DNA from: Turritopsis dohrnii
Lineage: Eukaryota > Cnidaria > Hydrozoa > Anthoathecata > Oceaniidae
DNA length: 64,000 nucleotides
Assembly (NCBI GenBank): GCA_027922465.2
Contig: BQMF02000425.1
Location: 186,001-250,000 of the forward strand
Direction of reading: 5' to 3'
Made by a program: the position numbers and the translations under genes. Numbering within the stretch: the stretch's first letter is position 1; each line of letters begins with the position of its first letter. Shown piece by piece: positions 38,090 to 48,735 of this stretch. The notes under the pieces are model-generated. The model was given only the letters and a program-made list of their open reading frames with translations. It did no database searches and was not told where the DNA came from.

Positions 38090-38947
38090 AATGCTTTTCT
38101 TTGTTGACATGTACTGTATGTTATATATATATAATGAATATAGTACAAGTATGTGTTTGCTTTATTATATACTTTAAGTAGTTTCTTCAAGTTGTCGAAT
38201 ACACAACCAATTTTAATGATATCATCTGTAATAGGGAGATACAACAACTTAGGTTCGTTTTTCAATATTTGATAATCTTTAGGGTTTTTTATGACCTGTT
38301 CCACATAAATTCAAACATGTGATGTTGTGTGATACAAATTAATATTTTGATAGTTGTATGGTGTTTGTAGTCACTCCAAAGGAGACACTGCACTTCTAAA
38401 GAACTTGGAGTTTCTGTGAAAATCTCGGTGCAATCATTGATTGTTCTTACTTTGGGGTATAACTTCTGGAAACATTTCGAAAATGTTTTGATGGCCATAT
38501 AATTAAAACTCCAAATTCTTTGGATATGAGCTTAACCCATGTGATAAATATTTGCAATACTTTTCCAGTAGATATATAAAAACGATAAGTAAGATCTTGT
38601 TGAAATCTCAATTTTATTGAAGTCTCAATTTCGTTAATCATTAATACCATCAAAAACTCTTGCTCCAATTTTCTTGTTGGTCCAGGTTTAGGGAATATAT
38701 CTGGTGATGATAATATGTCATTTAGTTTAGTTGAATAGAAACTTTTTCTGAGTGTTTTTTTGTACCATCCCAATATTGCAGTGTTGAAGCCTTGAACATG
38801 ATATAATAAGCATTTGAATATTTCAGGCTTAATGAAACCTGTCCCAGTGGGCAAAATTGTCAAAAAGTCCACTGTGACGAAGTAAATTTCCATTGAAAAA
38901 GTGTGTATATTTCTATAGAAATACACTCCCTCGCAAAGTTTTTTCAA
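38090..38947 (-). pseudogene. Decayed DDE-type (DDE_Tnp_4-like) transposase
   Basis: Minus-strand frames read 'FLMVLMINEIETSIKLRF', 'TYRFYISTGKVLQIFITWVK', then 'TINDCTEIFTETPSSLE' and 'LWSDYKHHTTIKILICIT'. This is the first-Asp region of transposases related to PIF/Harbinger. A later frame has 'LYLPITDDIIKIGCVFDNL', matching the C-terminus of such proteins. The middle with the other acidic residues is deleted and frames shift, so it is inactive. An 'LPTGTG' string near the N-terminus is coincidental. Confidence 0.65.
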
Positions 38948-40014
38948 CTAAATTTGCCTACTGGGGTGTAGAAATGTACATCATATTCATGAGTAATGTT
39001 TTCAAATGTATGTGATAGTGATACAATATTACTTTGAATGTTGCCTTCAAGAGTCTTTTTCTTTTTATTTGTTACGTGTGTCATGTCATTAATTTGACGA
39101 TCTCTGTTTGTTTACACGTTTTTGGAAGTAGATTTAAGCAGATCTGATGCTGTCAGAAACAAAGTGGGATTCAGATTTAGTGTTGTCGGTTTGTCATTCA
39201 CAAAATGATTAGAAAAACGTAAGTTCAGTTGCCAGGGCAGAAATCAGCACATCCTTTCCCAATTAGCTTCATTCATTGAGGGCGTTCACTGGGCCAGTTG
39301 CAAACCGATGCCCCTGTTGTGACACATGGCTTCTTCGTAAATTTGCACATCTCTTATCATTTTCACACCCACCAACACAACAATGATCATTTTTCCCCAT
39401 GGTTTTACTACATTAATTTTAGATTTTGATTTCTATAAGTGAATGTTGCAGTGACGTATAACTAGCCATTTATATCTTGAGTTCCATATTAGTTGAATGC
39501 ACTGTTTTCCCCACTTGCAATAATGGTGTTGTGATCTCCGAGTGGCATATATATATATATATATATATAATGCATTAACACAAAAATGTGTGATTTTTTG
39601 TTCACAACTGTTGTATATGATAGTCTCGTCATAAAAGGTCCTGGGAACAAAATTAAATTGACATATAAACCTTAAATTTCATTAATATTTGTGTCCCTTA
39701 TATTTTTGCTCCAAATTTTTGTACATCAAATGGTTGTGCATCTCTCATAAATTTGAGAGATGCTTTTTCATGCACCTTTTTATTTTCACGCACCTGTCCA
39801 AGAAACTTTTTTCTCTCCTATATTACGCAGGCTGATACATGTTTTGATAGTGAGATAGTGTGTCATGTAATGAGCTTGTTAGATCATTGGTTTGTTTCTC
39901 ATTGGCAATTCTTTTAAAATCACGAACAAATAAGGAAGACTAATTTGGATTAGTAATGGTGACAGCACAAACTCCTTGAACAGTAGCTATCCTATTTGCT
40001 TATAGTGATATAAA
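38948..40014. other. YEATS2 5' flank
   Basis: AT-rich stretch expected to hold the YEATS2 promoter. It contains an (AT)n microsatellite at 39547-39569 and a perfect 10-bp-stem hairpin (GCATCTCTCA, loop of six, TGAGAGATGC) at 39738-39763. No other feature recognised. Confidence 0.4.
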
Positions 40015-42039
40015 ATGGAAGCAGATGAAAAGGATCCAGACTACAACGAGTTCCACAATAAAGAGGTTGTTGACCCCTCAAAGAGGAAAGAATTAGTGAC
40101 GAAAAAACGCACTATAAACAAAATTGAAAATATTCTGCAAGAACAGTTTAACAAAGAGATCTACGCAAAGAACCTCGAAATTTCTGCTATAGATAAACGT
40201 ATTCGTCAAACCAAAGCCATGCTCGATAGATTACGTGCCTATGTGGTTGCCAGCTACTACGGATCTGGTGCGAAACTTATACCAATGTCGAAAAGTGCGG
40301 AAGTCAAAAGTACGCTGAGTGGTAAAAGACAGCTTCCAGATAACAGCGGCGAGACGTTGAGAAGTGATGGACTGATGTTAAGTAATATCACTTCCAGAAA
40401 ACTGGAAACTGAAAGTCACATCGCGCTAAAAGATGACAATAATTCTGAAACATACTCCAGTATTGAAATGAATCGTTTTTATGTAATGAAAGAAATTTAT
40501 GTTGGTAACGTCTCCAAGTATCTAGTAAACGACAATCACAAAGAGCGAGACAAGGTCACACACAAGTGGATGGTGTACGTTCGTGGTCCAACGCACGAAC
40601 CCGATATTTCGAGTTATGTTAAATCCGTATGGTTTTTCCTTCATCCCAGCTACATCCCGAACGATATTGTTCAGGTTTACAAGCCGCCTTTCCAGTTAAC
40701 ACGAAGAGGCTGGGGCGAATTTCCCATACGCATTCAACTTCATTTTAAAGACGCTAATAACAAACGTTTCGACATTATTCACAATTTAAAACTGGACAAG
40801 ACATACACTGGTCTCCAGACTCTCGGTGCTGAAACAGTTGTCAAACTAGAGCTTCGTAGACATACCAAAGGTGATTTTCATTTAGATAAAGCTGCGCCTG
40901 TCAACCAAACATCGCATCAAAATTTCAACAACTCAGTGTATTCCAAGAACAACTCCACTGATTCTTTGGTGGATGATAAGGAAACCAAAACTGATATAGC
41001 AGTTCAGAAGAAAGATCCATTCTCAAGAATAAAGCAAATCGAAGAACTTTCATCAGTCGTTTCTAGCTGTGTTACCAGTGCAGCGGCGTCTAGGTGCACA
41101 TCTCCTAATGAATTTGAATTATCCAAAAATTCGATAACAAGCGAAGAAACCGATGTTCTTTTGCGCGAATTGATTGCCGATGCACCATTGATTCACCCAA
41201 CGCCGGATATGCGACTCCGACCATTTTCTTGTGTATCCTTGGATTTGTATAAGAGCTGGTCGTTTTCGAAGCGTCGAGCTAGTGAATGGCAAAGGTCTGT
41301 GTTCTTGAAACGTTTGTTAATCGAATATGTTGAGGCGCATGATAAAGCGATGTCAATCCCAACCACCAAACAGGTGATGATATGGTGCAGGCGAAATGGT
41401 TACACACCGACGGAAAACTTTCTCAAAGTTGTTGAGCATGATCAAGGACTGTGCTTTTGTCCGTTGTGCGGCAAAATTGTCGAAGGGCATAACGAGAATG
41501 AGAATATCGAGCTAAATGAGCATTATTGGTGCGCGCAATGCATTTCAAAAAAGACTCGCCATGATGTTTCTCTTTCATCTTTCTCTTCAATTTTGGATGA
41601 AATTAAACAAAAAGAAGGAGCTTTAGTCGAACTAAAAAAACTTCAAAGTGAGAATGGAGATATTAGTGACATGACGGAAGATGAAGAAGTAGATGTCACA
41701 ACCATTATGCAGGCTGACGAATGCAGTGAGGCGATACATGAAAAGGCTGTTGTTTCATCTACTGATGAATTAGATTGGATTTATAAGACGATCAGTGAAC
41801 TGGGCATCCATTTACCTGCAGTGGATGTAGGAACAATTCGAGCACCGATTATACAAGCAATGCTATTGTCAGCTATGAAGTGTTTTATATCAGAGTTAGT
41901 CCGTAAAAGTAACTCTGAAGCAGTGTGTAAAAACAAAAACACACTGGAACCTGTATTGGTGACGTTTAAACATGTGAGTGGAGCAATTAGGACAACACCC
42001 AAATTCGATTTCTTGTCAGATGCTCATATGGGAAGATGA
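40015..42039 (+). CDS. YEATS2: YEATS domain-containing protein 2 (ATAC complex)
   Basis: Intronless, 674 residues; human YEATS2 is about twice as long. The N-terminus 'DPDYNEF..' and the coiled region '[18 protein letters not shown]' match YEATS2. The YEATS domain spans about 160-283, with 'HPSY' at 210-213 and 'GWGEFP' at 232-237, the aromatic pocket that binds acylated lysines on histone H3. The run '[18 protein letters not shown]' is nearly invariant in the family. The C-terminal part has '[14 protein letters not shown]', typical of YEATS2, then a possible zinc site 'CPLCG' and 'CAQC' (about 483-516). YEATS2 is a scaffold and histone reader of the ATAC acetyltransferase complex in the nucleus. 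The start at 40015 fits the family N-terminus. Confidence 0.95.
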   Translation: MEADEKDPDYNEFHNKEVVDPSKRKELVTKKRTINKIENILQEQFNKEIYAKNLEISAIDKRIRQTKAMLDRLRAYVVASYYGSGAKLIPMSKSAEVKSTLSGKRQLPDNSGETLRSDGLMLSNITSRKLETESHIALKDDNNSETYSSIEMNRFYVMKEIYVGNVSKYLVNDNHKERDKVTHKWMVYVRGPTHEPDISSYVKSVWFFLHPSYIPNDIVQVYKPPFQLTRRGWGEFPIRIQLHFKDANNKRFDIIHNLKLDKTYTGLQTLGAETVVKLELRRHTKGDFHLDKAAPVNQTSHQNFNNSVYSKNNSTDSLVDDKETKTDIAVQKKDPFSRIKQIEELSSVVSSCVTSAAASRCTSPNEFELSKNSITSEETDVLLRELIADAPLIHPTPDMRLRPFSCVSLDLYKSWSFSKRRASEWQRSVFLKRLLIEYVEAHDKAMSIPTTKQVMIWCRRNGYTPTENFLKVVEHDQGLCFCPLCGKIVEGHNENENIELNEHYWCAQCISKKTRHDVSLSSFSSILDEIKQKEGALVELKKLQSENGDISDMTEDEEVDVTTIMQADECSEAIHEKAVVSSTDELDWIYKTISELGIHLPAVDVGTIRAPIIQAMLLSAMKCFISELVRKSNSEAVCKNKNTLEPVLVTFKHVSGAIRTTPKFDFLSDAHMGR

Positions 42040-42240
42040 AGAAAGCTTTCCTATTTTATGACTTTCTGTAGCGACTCGTAGTTGGAAAATAATCGAAACT
42101 TCAGTGTTGTTTTGATACTTTAAGAGGACTTATTACCTTTTAGAAAGGGGAAGTTCTGGGCGGGGCATTTATTTGGGCAAAATTCATTTAAAAGCCATTG
42201 CAATTATTGGCTGAAAAGCTCATTGATTTAGTTTCCATAT

Positions 42241-42424
42241 GAACAATTTTATAAGAATACAAGACTCGGATTTGACCAACAAATAAGAACATCCTGAGGG
42301 TCACATCAAAATTTAAGGACAGCTTGAGAATTTTCTTGTAAAATTAGAACAATTCATGATTTTTAGCAAGATAAATGGTTAAGAAATATATTGTTTTCAA
42401 TTTTTTTTTCACTTTCAATAATAG
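42241..42424. repeat. Left end of a long ATAAGAACA-family element
   Basis: TTTTATAAGAA, then ACTCGGATTTG, AAATAAGAACA, TTTTCTTGTAAAAT and AGAACAATTCATGAT match the left half of the MITE at 10481-10935 block by block. The matching right end is near 48805-48870. Confidence 0.45.
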
Positions 42425-42789
42425 GTGAGAACTATTTTGTTCTCCGATATCAGCACAACCGGGTTCTGGACTCCTGGTCAAAGTATTTTTAGATGTACGG
42501 GGCTTCGACCTAAACGCACAAAGATACAGGGTCTAGAACTCAAGAAGTGTTTCGAGAGAAACGTAAACGAGGAAAAGCATTATACGGTGAAAGGGTGTTG
42601 CAAGTGGAGAATAGGACATTTACGCCCTTGGTATTCTCTACAAACGGTGAAATGGCAAGAGTATGCGCAACATTTTGTAGTAGACTTGCTGAGATGATAT
42701 GCGAAAAGAAAAACACCTCGTTTGCAGCTAAAACCACTTTTATCAAAACAAAATTGTCTTGTTACCTTACTTTGTTAAAGAGGCTCTAG
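42425..42789 (+). pseudogene. Retroelement-type C-terminal coding remnant
   Basis: In the frame 42547-42789 the blocks 'ERVLQVENRTFTPLVFS', 'CSRLAEMICEKKN' and 'TFIKTKLSC' resemble the C-terminus of a protein that recurs in invertebrate retroelement-rich genomes. Upstream pieces are in another frame. It is truncated and frameshifted; the exact family is not settled. Confidence 0.45.
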
Positions 42790-42939
42790 ATCATACCGTA
42801 CTGTCACCGGACAAGATATGAATGACATGGATCTCTCAAACACAGTCAGCATTATCAGAGAAAGGAATGTTATGCTATGTTTTGTATATATTGTATCTTT
42901 ATGCCAAAGAAAGATGTTGTCTACATATGGGAAAAAAAT

Positions 42940-43130
42940 TTTTTTGAACAGAGGTATGTACGTGAAGATGGGGCCTTTAAAAAAAGGCTGTCAGAAGTTG
43001 TTAAAACAAACTGTGTTAAAACTTATCCTTGCTTGTATAATAAGCAGGGCCAGAGAATATAAAAGAAATTCTTATCAAAAATCAGTGTGTTATAGGATTT
43101 GGCCAAAAAAAAGAAGAAAAAAAATTTGCT
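42940..43130 (+). pseudogene. Possible MADF-domain remnant
   Basis: 'AFKKRLSEVVKTN' followed by 'TYPCLYNKQGQ', then in a shifted frame 'YKRNSYQKSVCYRIW', resembles the start of a MADF (Myb/SANT-like) DNA-binding domain, often next to PIF/Harbinger transposases. Downstream to 43340 is a GCGA/TCGCC-rich patch of the kind seen in such elements. Weak call. Confidence 0.3.
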
Positions 43131-43340
43131 AAATTCGTGCCGCTGACGAGTTGTTACACGAAAAACTTTAGCTGCGTCTGCATGCCATCATTTGTCTATA
43201 TGAAAAATTTTTATTTGATGATAAAATCGTTTTTGGAGAACGGTTGGCGATAATTTCAAGGCGATTCATGAATTTATCGGGCGATATGAAAATTATGAAA
43301 ATTATCGTGACGAGTCGCCAAAAATCTAGCGCCCGATGTG

Positions 43341-44390
43341 AACCAAGCTTTAAATACTCATTTTGTTGTCACTTCGTCTTTCCCCGAACACAATTAGGAA
43401 AGATATCTGACTGTTTAATTTTTCAATATGGTTCTTCAAAAGAGTATTTTCGTCTTACACTCATCAACTGGCGGACCAACTATGGTGATTGTATTTTGTT
43501 CGAAAACCTTTCAACCTCACAATTACCTAATTCCTGTTCAGTGTTTCTCAAATGGGAACCTTTGTTGACTGACAAGATTTGTTAATTTTTCGTTTTCTTC
43601 TTGTAAAACGTTCGACTGACTGATCCTGGACCAATGGTTCCACTTAATGAAAGCTTATCCGGGGTTGCACATATCGAGCGGCAAAAGTGGTCCGTATATT
43701 TCTGTTATAGAAATTCCAAATTAAGATTTTGGAGTGTTCAAGCAACGGCAAGGGATATACATAGAAGCAACAATGTAGGAAAATCGATGTTTTTCGTACT
43801 GGTTAAAATATTATCTGTCAGTTAAATGTGAATTTGTAAGGTAATGGATTTAAAACAAAATAATTCTACCAAATATCACTTGTTTCCCTAAATGAAAAAC
43901 ATTTTCCTTGAAGGAGAGTGGCCACTAGTAAATTGGAAATAATTTTTTGTCAAGGGTTCCAATTACGATGTATTCAAAAGGTGCCAAGTAATTTTCCATA
44001 GAAAGGTTTCTTAAAAATTTTGTGAAGTTATGGAATTTAAAACTTAAGTTTCTCATTTTATTTAAAAAAAAATGGAGATAATACAAAATAATTCTCACCT
44101 AACGAAATGTAGGAAATTAAATATAAAAACTTAAACAGTCTTATTAGGCATAAAAATACTGACATAAAATATACTATTCTAGTCAGTAAAAGGCCAAACC
44201 TGTGGTACACCCGGGAGAGGCCAGTTTTGTTCTTATAGATATAGAATAAATAAATAAATAATTAGAATAAAGAGAACAAATAAAAAAAAAAATTTACTGC
44301 CTTTGGTGGATGAAAGGAGAAGAAGGAAATTTTGACACAGAGTAAAAGACTTTCCTAAATTAACTGTGGCAAAGGAAAAGATAGTTCAAG
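43341..44390. other. Non-coding stretch before the LINE
   Basis: AT-rich. Open frames at 43244-43585 and 43634-43825 show no similarity. The last few hundred bases are probably the LINE 5' UTR, but I cannot locate its start. Confidence 0.35.
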
Positions 44391-45719
44391 ATGGAGGAAC
44401 ATACGTCAAACAAGGAAGCAGTTGAAAGTACCGTAGCAGAGCTGTGTCTATTGGCACCAAAGGATGAAATAAAGAGATGCATCAGTACTTACAAATATGG
44501 AAAAAGCCTTGATAGATTGAAAAAGGATTTTAACAGCTTCAGCAAGGCTGTTCTTGAGGAAACTCTGTCGTTTCTAAATGTACCTGACCAAGACGACTAT
44601 CTAAAACCATCAAATATTCATAATCTTATTTGCAGAATACAGAATTTGCTTCCTGATGAATGCTCAATTTGCAAAAAATCATACTGCATAAGGCTTAATG
44701 ATGAACCACTGCTGGAATGTGTCATGTGTGGACAAGATGTGCACCGAAAATGTTTTCTCGAGCAATTAGGTGCAACTGACCCTACAATGGACTCCGAGAG
44801 CCTATCTGTCCTCATCAATCCTTATCGCATCAGGAGTTTATATTATCTATGTGATCATTGTGCAGATACAAATCTTCCAAAAAGTGAAGCTGGGAAGAAG
44901 AGAAACAAAAAACATAGGAAACTAGATGATATTAATAAATCTACACCAAAAGATCATGTACAATCCTCAGAAGAAAACAGCAAACAAAACATGCAACCAG
45001 AATCATGGCAGAGCAACTTTATAGTTCTATCAGAAGAATCGAGAAATAGTGTTGATAGTGAACAGAACTCACAGGATAAAGCGCACCAAAGAGGATCTTG
45101 GAGTAAGGACAACAAAGATGAGAATAAGAAAATCCAAAAAGAAACTGAGCAACAGTCGCCAAGGATATGTAAATATTACACAAAAGGAAAGTGTAAACAT
45201 GGTATCAATGGGAAGAACTGTCTCTTTGATCATCCAAAAGCATGTAAAAAATTCATGAAACATGGAAACAGAGCAAGGAATGGCTGCCAAGAAGGAAAAA
45301 GCTGTTGTTACTTTCATCCCAAAATGTGTTTGGATTCCCTTAGAAAAGGAGAATGTTTCCATAAATCCTGTCAATTAGCACATGTGAAGGGAACAAAACG
45401 GATTCAAAACATAAGGAATCAAAACAATGATGATAGACCTCCTAATACCCATCCAAATACAAACAATGGTAATTACCAAAATAAAGAAATGGATTTTTTA
45501 GCCATTCTCCAGAAGCTAAAGAAGGACATACTGACAGAAATGGATCAAAGAATAAGCAAGCTGACAACGTCCAGAGACAATCAAATTTCATACTCAACCC
45601 AGTTCCAGCAGTATCAATATCCTCAATACTCGCCGGGAAACAAACAACAACACCAAAGTTGGGTACAGCCTCAGAATATCAGCTGGGGAATGACACCAGA
45701 GATGAGCATAAAATACTAA
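44391..45719 (+). CDS. LINE ORF1: PHD-like and CCCH zinc-finger protein
   Basis: 442 residues. A PHD-like Cys/His module spans about 92-157 ('CSICKKSYC', 'CVMCGQDVHRKC', 'CDHC'). A low-complexity Ser/Lys/Glu linker follows, then three CCCH-type fingers from about 260: 'CKYYTKGKCKHG..C..DH', 'CKKFMKHG..C..FH' and 'CLDSLRKGECFH..C..AH'. The C-terminus is Gln/Asn-rich. Such ORF1 proteins bind the element RNA and are needed for retrotransposition. The last 61 nt overlap ORF2 in another frame. Confidence 0.85.
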   Translation: MEEHTSNKEAVESTVAELCLLAPKDEIKRCISTYKYGKSLDRLKKDFNSFSKAVLEETLSFLNVPDQDDYLKPSNIHNLICRIQNLLPDECSICKKSYCIRLNDEPLLECVMCGQDVHRKCFLEQLGATDPTMDSESLSVLINPYRIRSLYYLCDHCADTNLPKSEAGKKRNKKHRKLDDINKSTPKDHVQSSEENSKQNMQPESWQSNFIVLSEESRNSVDSEQNSQDKAHQRGSWSKDNKDENKKIQKETEQQSPRICKYYTKGKCKHGINGKNCLFDHPKACKKFMKHGNRARNGCQEGKSCCYFHPKMCLDSLRKGECFHKSCQLAHVKGTKRIQNIRNQNNDDRPPNTHPNTNNGNYQNKEMDFLAILQKLKKDILTEMDQRISKLTTSRDNQISYSTQFQQYQYPQYSPGNKQQHQSWVQPQNISWGMTPEMSIKY

Positions 45720-48697
45720 ACAGTTTTGCCATTTTCAACACTCAAGGTCTAAAACCACTAACTGTCCAATCAAAGGTACCATATATCAAGGATAAATGCA
45801 CCGAAAGTGATTTAATGTTTATTATTTTAAATGAAACATGGCTCAGAGAGCACACTGATGCAGAAGTACACATTGAAGGCTACAAAATTTTCCGAGCCGA
45901 CAGAGTTCGAAAAAAATCTAGATTCGGAAGACTGAGTGGGGGTGTCGCGATATACATGAAAGAAGACTGTGCAGCCCAATTTGCACCAATCGTAAATTAT
46001 TCAAATGGTACTATTGAAGCATTGGTCCTCCATTCTATATCCTTAAATACAATTGTATGTGGACTGTATCGTCAGCCAAATGATGCGGCTGGTGGAAATT
46101 TTTCGACAAATGTACAATTTGGGGAAGTTTTAGAGATGCTAAGGAAACACTTGAACATTTTGAATGGCAAAGCACCTGATATTTTTATGGCGGGAGATTT
46201 TAACCTTCCCCATGTTGACTGGGATAAAGAAACCAGTCTACCTGGTGCCACCAGAGATGAACAACAAATGGCAGATCAAATATTTAATCTTATGAATGAC
46301 TTCCATCTGACACAATTCATTCGTGGAGCAACTCATAAAGCAGGAAACACCTTGGACCTGCTGCTAACAAATAACTTAGATCTAATTCATAGTCATGATG
46401 TTAATCCACCACAGTGTAGTATCTCGGATCATTCGCTAATTGAAGTCAAAACACACTTTGGTCATGGAAACGTCATGCAAAGAAAAAAGGAGGAATTCAT
46501 CCCAAGAAATGAATTTGACAAATATAATTTCTTTTCAAAAGACATAAATTGGGATTTTATTAAAACTTCATTACAAGCAGAAAACTGGACTGATCTAGAA
46601 ATGAAAGATCCAGAAGTTCAAATACAAATAATTACGAAAAGAATTATAGGCATTATCAAGGAACTGGTACCAAAGAAAAAATTGAAAAAAAATTGTTACA
46701 GAATTCCGAGAGACAGAAGAATTCTATTTCGTAAAAGAAAGAAGATTTTAAGAAAAAATGCAAATGGGAAAGATTTCCATAAATTAATTAATATTGAACT
46801 CAAACTCAAAGAATCATACAAAACTGAGAAAATGAACACTGAGAAAGAAGCAGTTGACTCAATAAAAGTAAACCCAAAATATTTCTACTCGTATGCCAGA
46901 AGACATAGCAAAACAAAATCAAAAGTAGGTCCGTTATTAAACAAAAATAAGGAATATGTCTATGAGAATGAAATGATGGCTAACATTTTACAGGACCAGT
47001 ATAAATCAGTATTCAGTACTCCAACTGAAAACATTATCCACGAAGAACAAACCTTTCCACAATTACTAGCTGATATCGAGTTTGGCGAAGAAGATATGAT
47101 TGAGGCAATTGCAACTTTATCACCAAACTCAGCCCCTGGACCAGATGGTTTCCCAGCCATTCTCCTAAAAAACTGCAAAGAGGAGCTTGCTAAGCCGCTA
47201 ACAGTGTTTTGGAGAAATTGTCTCAACTGTGGAAAGACAATTGACATTCACAAAAGAAACAACATTACCCCCATTTTTAAAGGAGGGGATCAAGGTGATC
47301 CATCAAATTATAGACCAGTATCATTGACATCACACATAACAAAGATATTCGAGAAGATTGTCAGGAAAAACATTGTCAAATTCATGAACGAAAATGACTT
47401 GTTCAACTCCACACAGCACGGTTTTAGACAAGGCCGTTCATGCCTAAGCCAACTTCTAGGGCACTACGACAGTATCTTGGAGCAGCTTGAAAAAGGTCAA
47501 GACGTAGATGTTATATATCTCGACTTTAGTAAAGCTTTTGATAAAGTAGACCACAACATTCTACTATACAAATTAAAATCCATTGGAATAAGTGGTACAC
47601 TTTTTGCATGGATCAAATCGTTCTTGAAAAACAGGAAACAGATTGTTCAAGTCGATGGATATGAATCCTACCTTACGGAAATACTATCCGGTGTACCACA
47701 AGGATCAGTACTTGGTCCCTTGCTTTTTATCATTATGATTGCAGATATTGACAAGGGTATCAGATATACAGAATTATCTTGCTTTGCCGATGATACCAGA
47801 GTTAAGAAAGGGATAAACAGTATCATGGATACCTTCAGGTTACAAAACGATCTAAACGAAATCTACAGTTGGTCAAGTGAAAACAAGATGAAGTTAAATG
47901 GGAAAAAATTTGAACAAATACACTATGGAAGACAACGTTCGAGTCCATATTTTGCAGACAATCATAAAGTAATAAAAACAAAATCGACAGTAAAAGATCT
48001 TGGGATCATTTTATCAGATGATGCCACTTTCAAGCAGCACATCAGTAACCTTGTCAAAAAAGCCAGAGAACTTGTTGGATGGATAATGAGAACTTTTGAT
48101 ACAAGAGATGAAAACCTCATGCTTACATTGTGGAAGTCGCTAGTGATACCACATTTAGACTACTGCTCTCAGTTATGGTCACCCCAAGAAGCAGGACTAA
48201 TACAAGCTATCGAAAATGTCCAAAGATCATACACAAAAAAAGTCAAGAATCTTAGCAACTTGAGTTATTGGGAAAGACTGAGGAAATTAAAGCTGTACTC
48301 GTTACAAAGGAGAAGAGAACGTTACATTATTTTCTACACCTGGTGTATACTAGAGAATCTTGTTCCAAATATTGAAGGAGCAGGAGGTGGGATAAGAAGT
48401 TACAAGAACGCAAGACAAGGAAGGAAATGCGTTATACACCTATGCCAACGAGGACCCTATCAAAAGCTAGTTTATGGAAGTTTTCGAATGCAAGGTCCAA
48501 AGCTTTTTAATGCGCTCCCAAAGCATCTCAGAAACTTAACGGGATGCACAAAAGATAAATTCAAAAAAGAACTTGACACGTTCTTATCTACCATTGCAGA
48601 TGAACCACTCGTCCCTGGATATACTGCTATCAAAAGAGTGGAATCAAACAGTATAATACATATGAAAAGTATCGGACTCAACGAGTTGGATATTTGA
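45659..48697 (+). CDS. LINE ORF2: AP-like endonuclease and reverse transcriptase
   Basis: 1012 residues, uninterrupted. The endonuclease has 'IFNTQGLKP', 'LNETWLREH', 'GDFNLPHVDWD' and 'SDHSLIEV'. The RT begins 'SAPGPDGFPA' and includes 'NYRPVSLTSHITKIFEK', 'QHGFRQGRSCLSQL', 'YLDFSKAFDKVDH', 'GVPQGSVLGPLLF' and the catalytic 'FADDT' near residue 709. The C-terminus has 'QGPKLFNALPKHLRN'. It nicks target DNA and primes cDNA synthesis from the element RNA. The frame is -1 relative to ORF1; the true start may be by frameshift or reinitiation at the overlap, not necessarily the ATG at 45659. Confidence 0.92.
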   Translation: MGTASEYQLGNDTRDEHKILNSFAIFNTQGLKPLTVQSKVPYIKDKCTESDLMFIILNETWLREHTDAEVHIEGYKIFRADRVRKKSRFGRLSGGVAIYMKEDCAAQFAPIVNYSNGTIEALVLHSISLNTIVCGLYRQPNDAAGGNFSTNVQFGEVLEMLRKHLNILNGKAPDIFMAGDFNLPHVDWDKETSLPGATRDEQQMADQIFNLMNDFHLTQFIRGATHKAGNTLDLLLTNNLDLIHSHDVNPPQCSISDHSLIEVKTHFGHGNVMQRKKEEFIPRNEFDKYNFFSKDINWDFIKTSLQAENWTDLEMKDPEVQIQIITKRIIGIIKELVPKKKLKKNCYRIPRDRRILFRKRKKILRKNANGKDFHKLINIELKLKESYKTEKMNTEKEAVDSIKVNPKYFYSYARRHSKTKSKVGPLLNKNKEYVYENEMMANILQDQYKSVFSTPTENIIHEEQTFPQLLADIEFGEEDMIEAIATLSPNSAPGPDGFPAILLKNCKEELAKPLTVFWRNCLNCGKTIDIHKRNNITPIFKGGDQGDPSNYRPVSLTSHITKIFEKIVRKNIVKFMNENDLFNSTQHGFRQGRSCLSQLLGHYDSILEQLEKGQDVDVIYLDFSKAFDKVDHNILLYKLKSIGISGTLFAWIKSFLKNRKQIVQVDGYESYLTEILSGVPQGSVLGPLLFIIMIADIDKGIRYTELSCFADDTRVKKGINSIMDTFRLQNDLNEIYSWSSENKMKLNGKKFEQIHYGRQRSSPYFADNHKVIKTKSTVKDLGIILSDDATFKQHISNLVKKARELVGWIMRTFDTRDENLMLTLWKSLVIPHLDYCSQLWSPQEAGLIQAIENVQRSYTKKVKNLSNLSYWERLRKLKLYSLQRRRERYIIFYTWCILENLVPNIEGAGGGIRSYKNARQGRKCVIHLCQRGPYQKLVYGSFRMQGPKLFNALPKHLRNLTGCTKDKFKKELDTFLSTIADEPLVPGYTAIKRVESNSIIHMKSIGLNELDI

Positions 48698-48735
48698 GGA
48701 ATCAATAAACCCGTCACAAGTATCACAAGTAAGTA

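Larger units (their letters stand above)
44391..48735 (+). mobile_element. Intact two-ORF LINE (CR1/L2-like group)
   Basis: Both ORFs are open and complete: ORF1 44391-45719 and ORF2 45659-48697. A short 3' tail has a repeated ATCACAAGT/CACAAGTA word near 48716-48735 in place of a poly(A). The APE-type endonuclease and an ORF1 with zinc fingers fit the CR1/L2/Jockey assemblage. A dead relative of ORF2 lies on the minus strand at 56680-56905. Confidence 0.85.

Noticed and set aside
38830..38860. 'LPTGTG' string suggesting a helicase Walker A motif
   Set aside because: The lysine/serine of GKS is missing and the surrounding frame reads as a DDE_Tnp_4-like transposase, so this is coincidence or an unrelated fused fragment.
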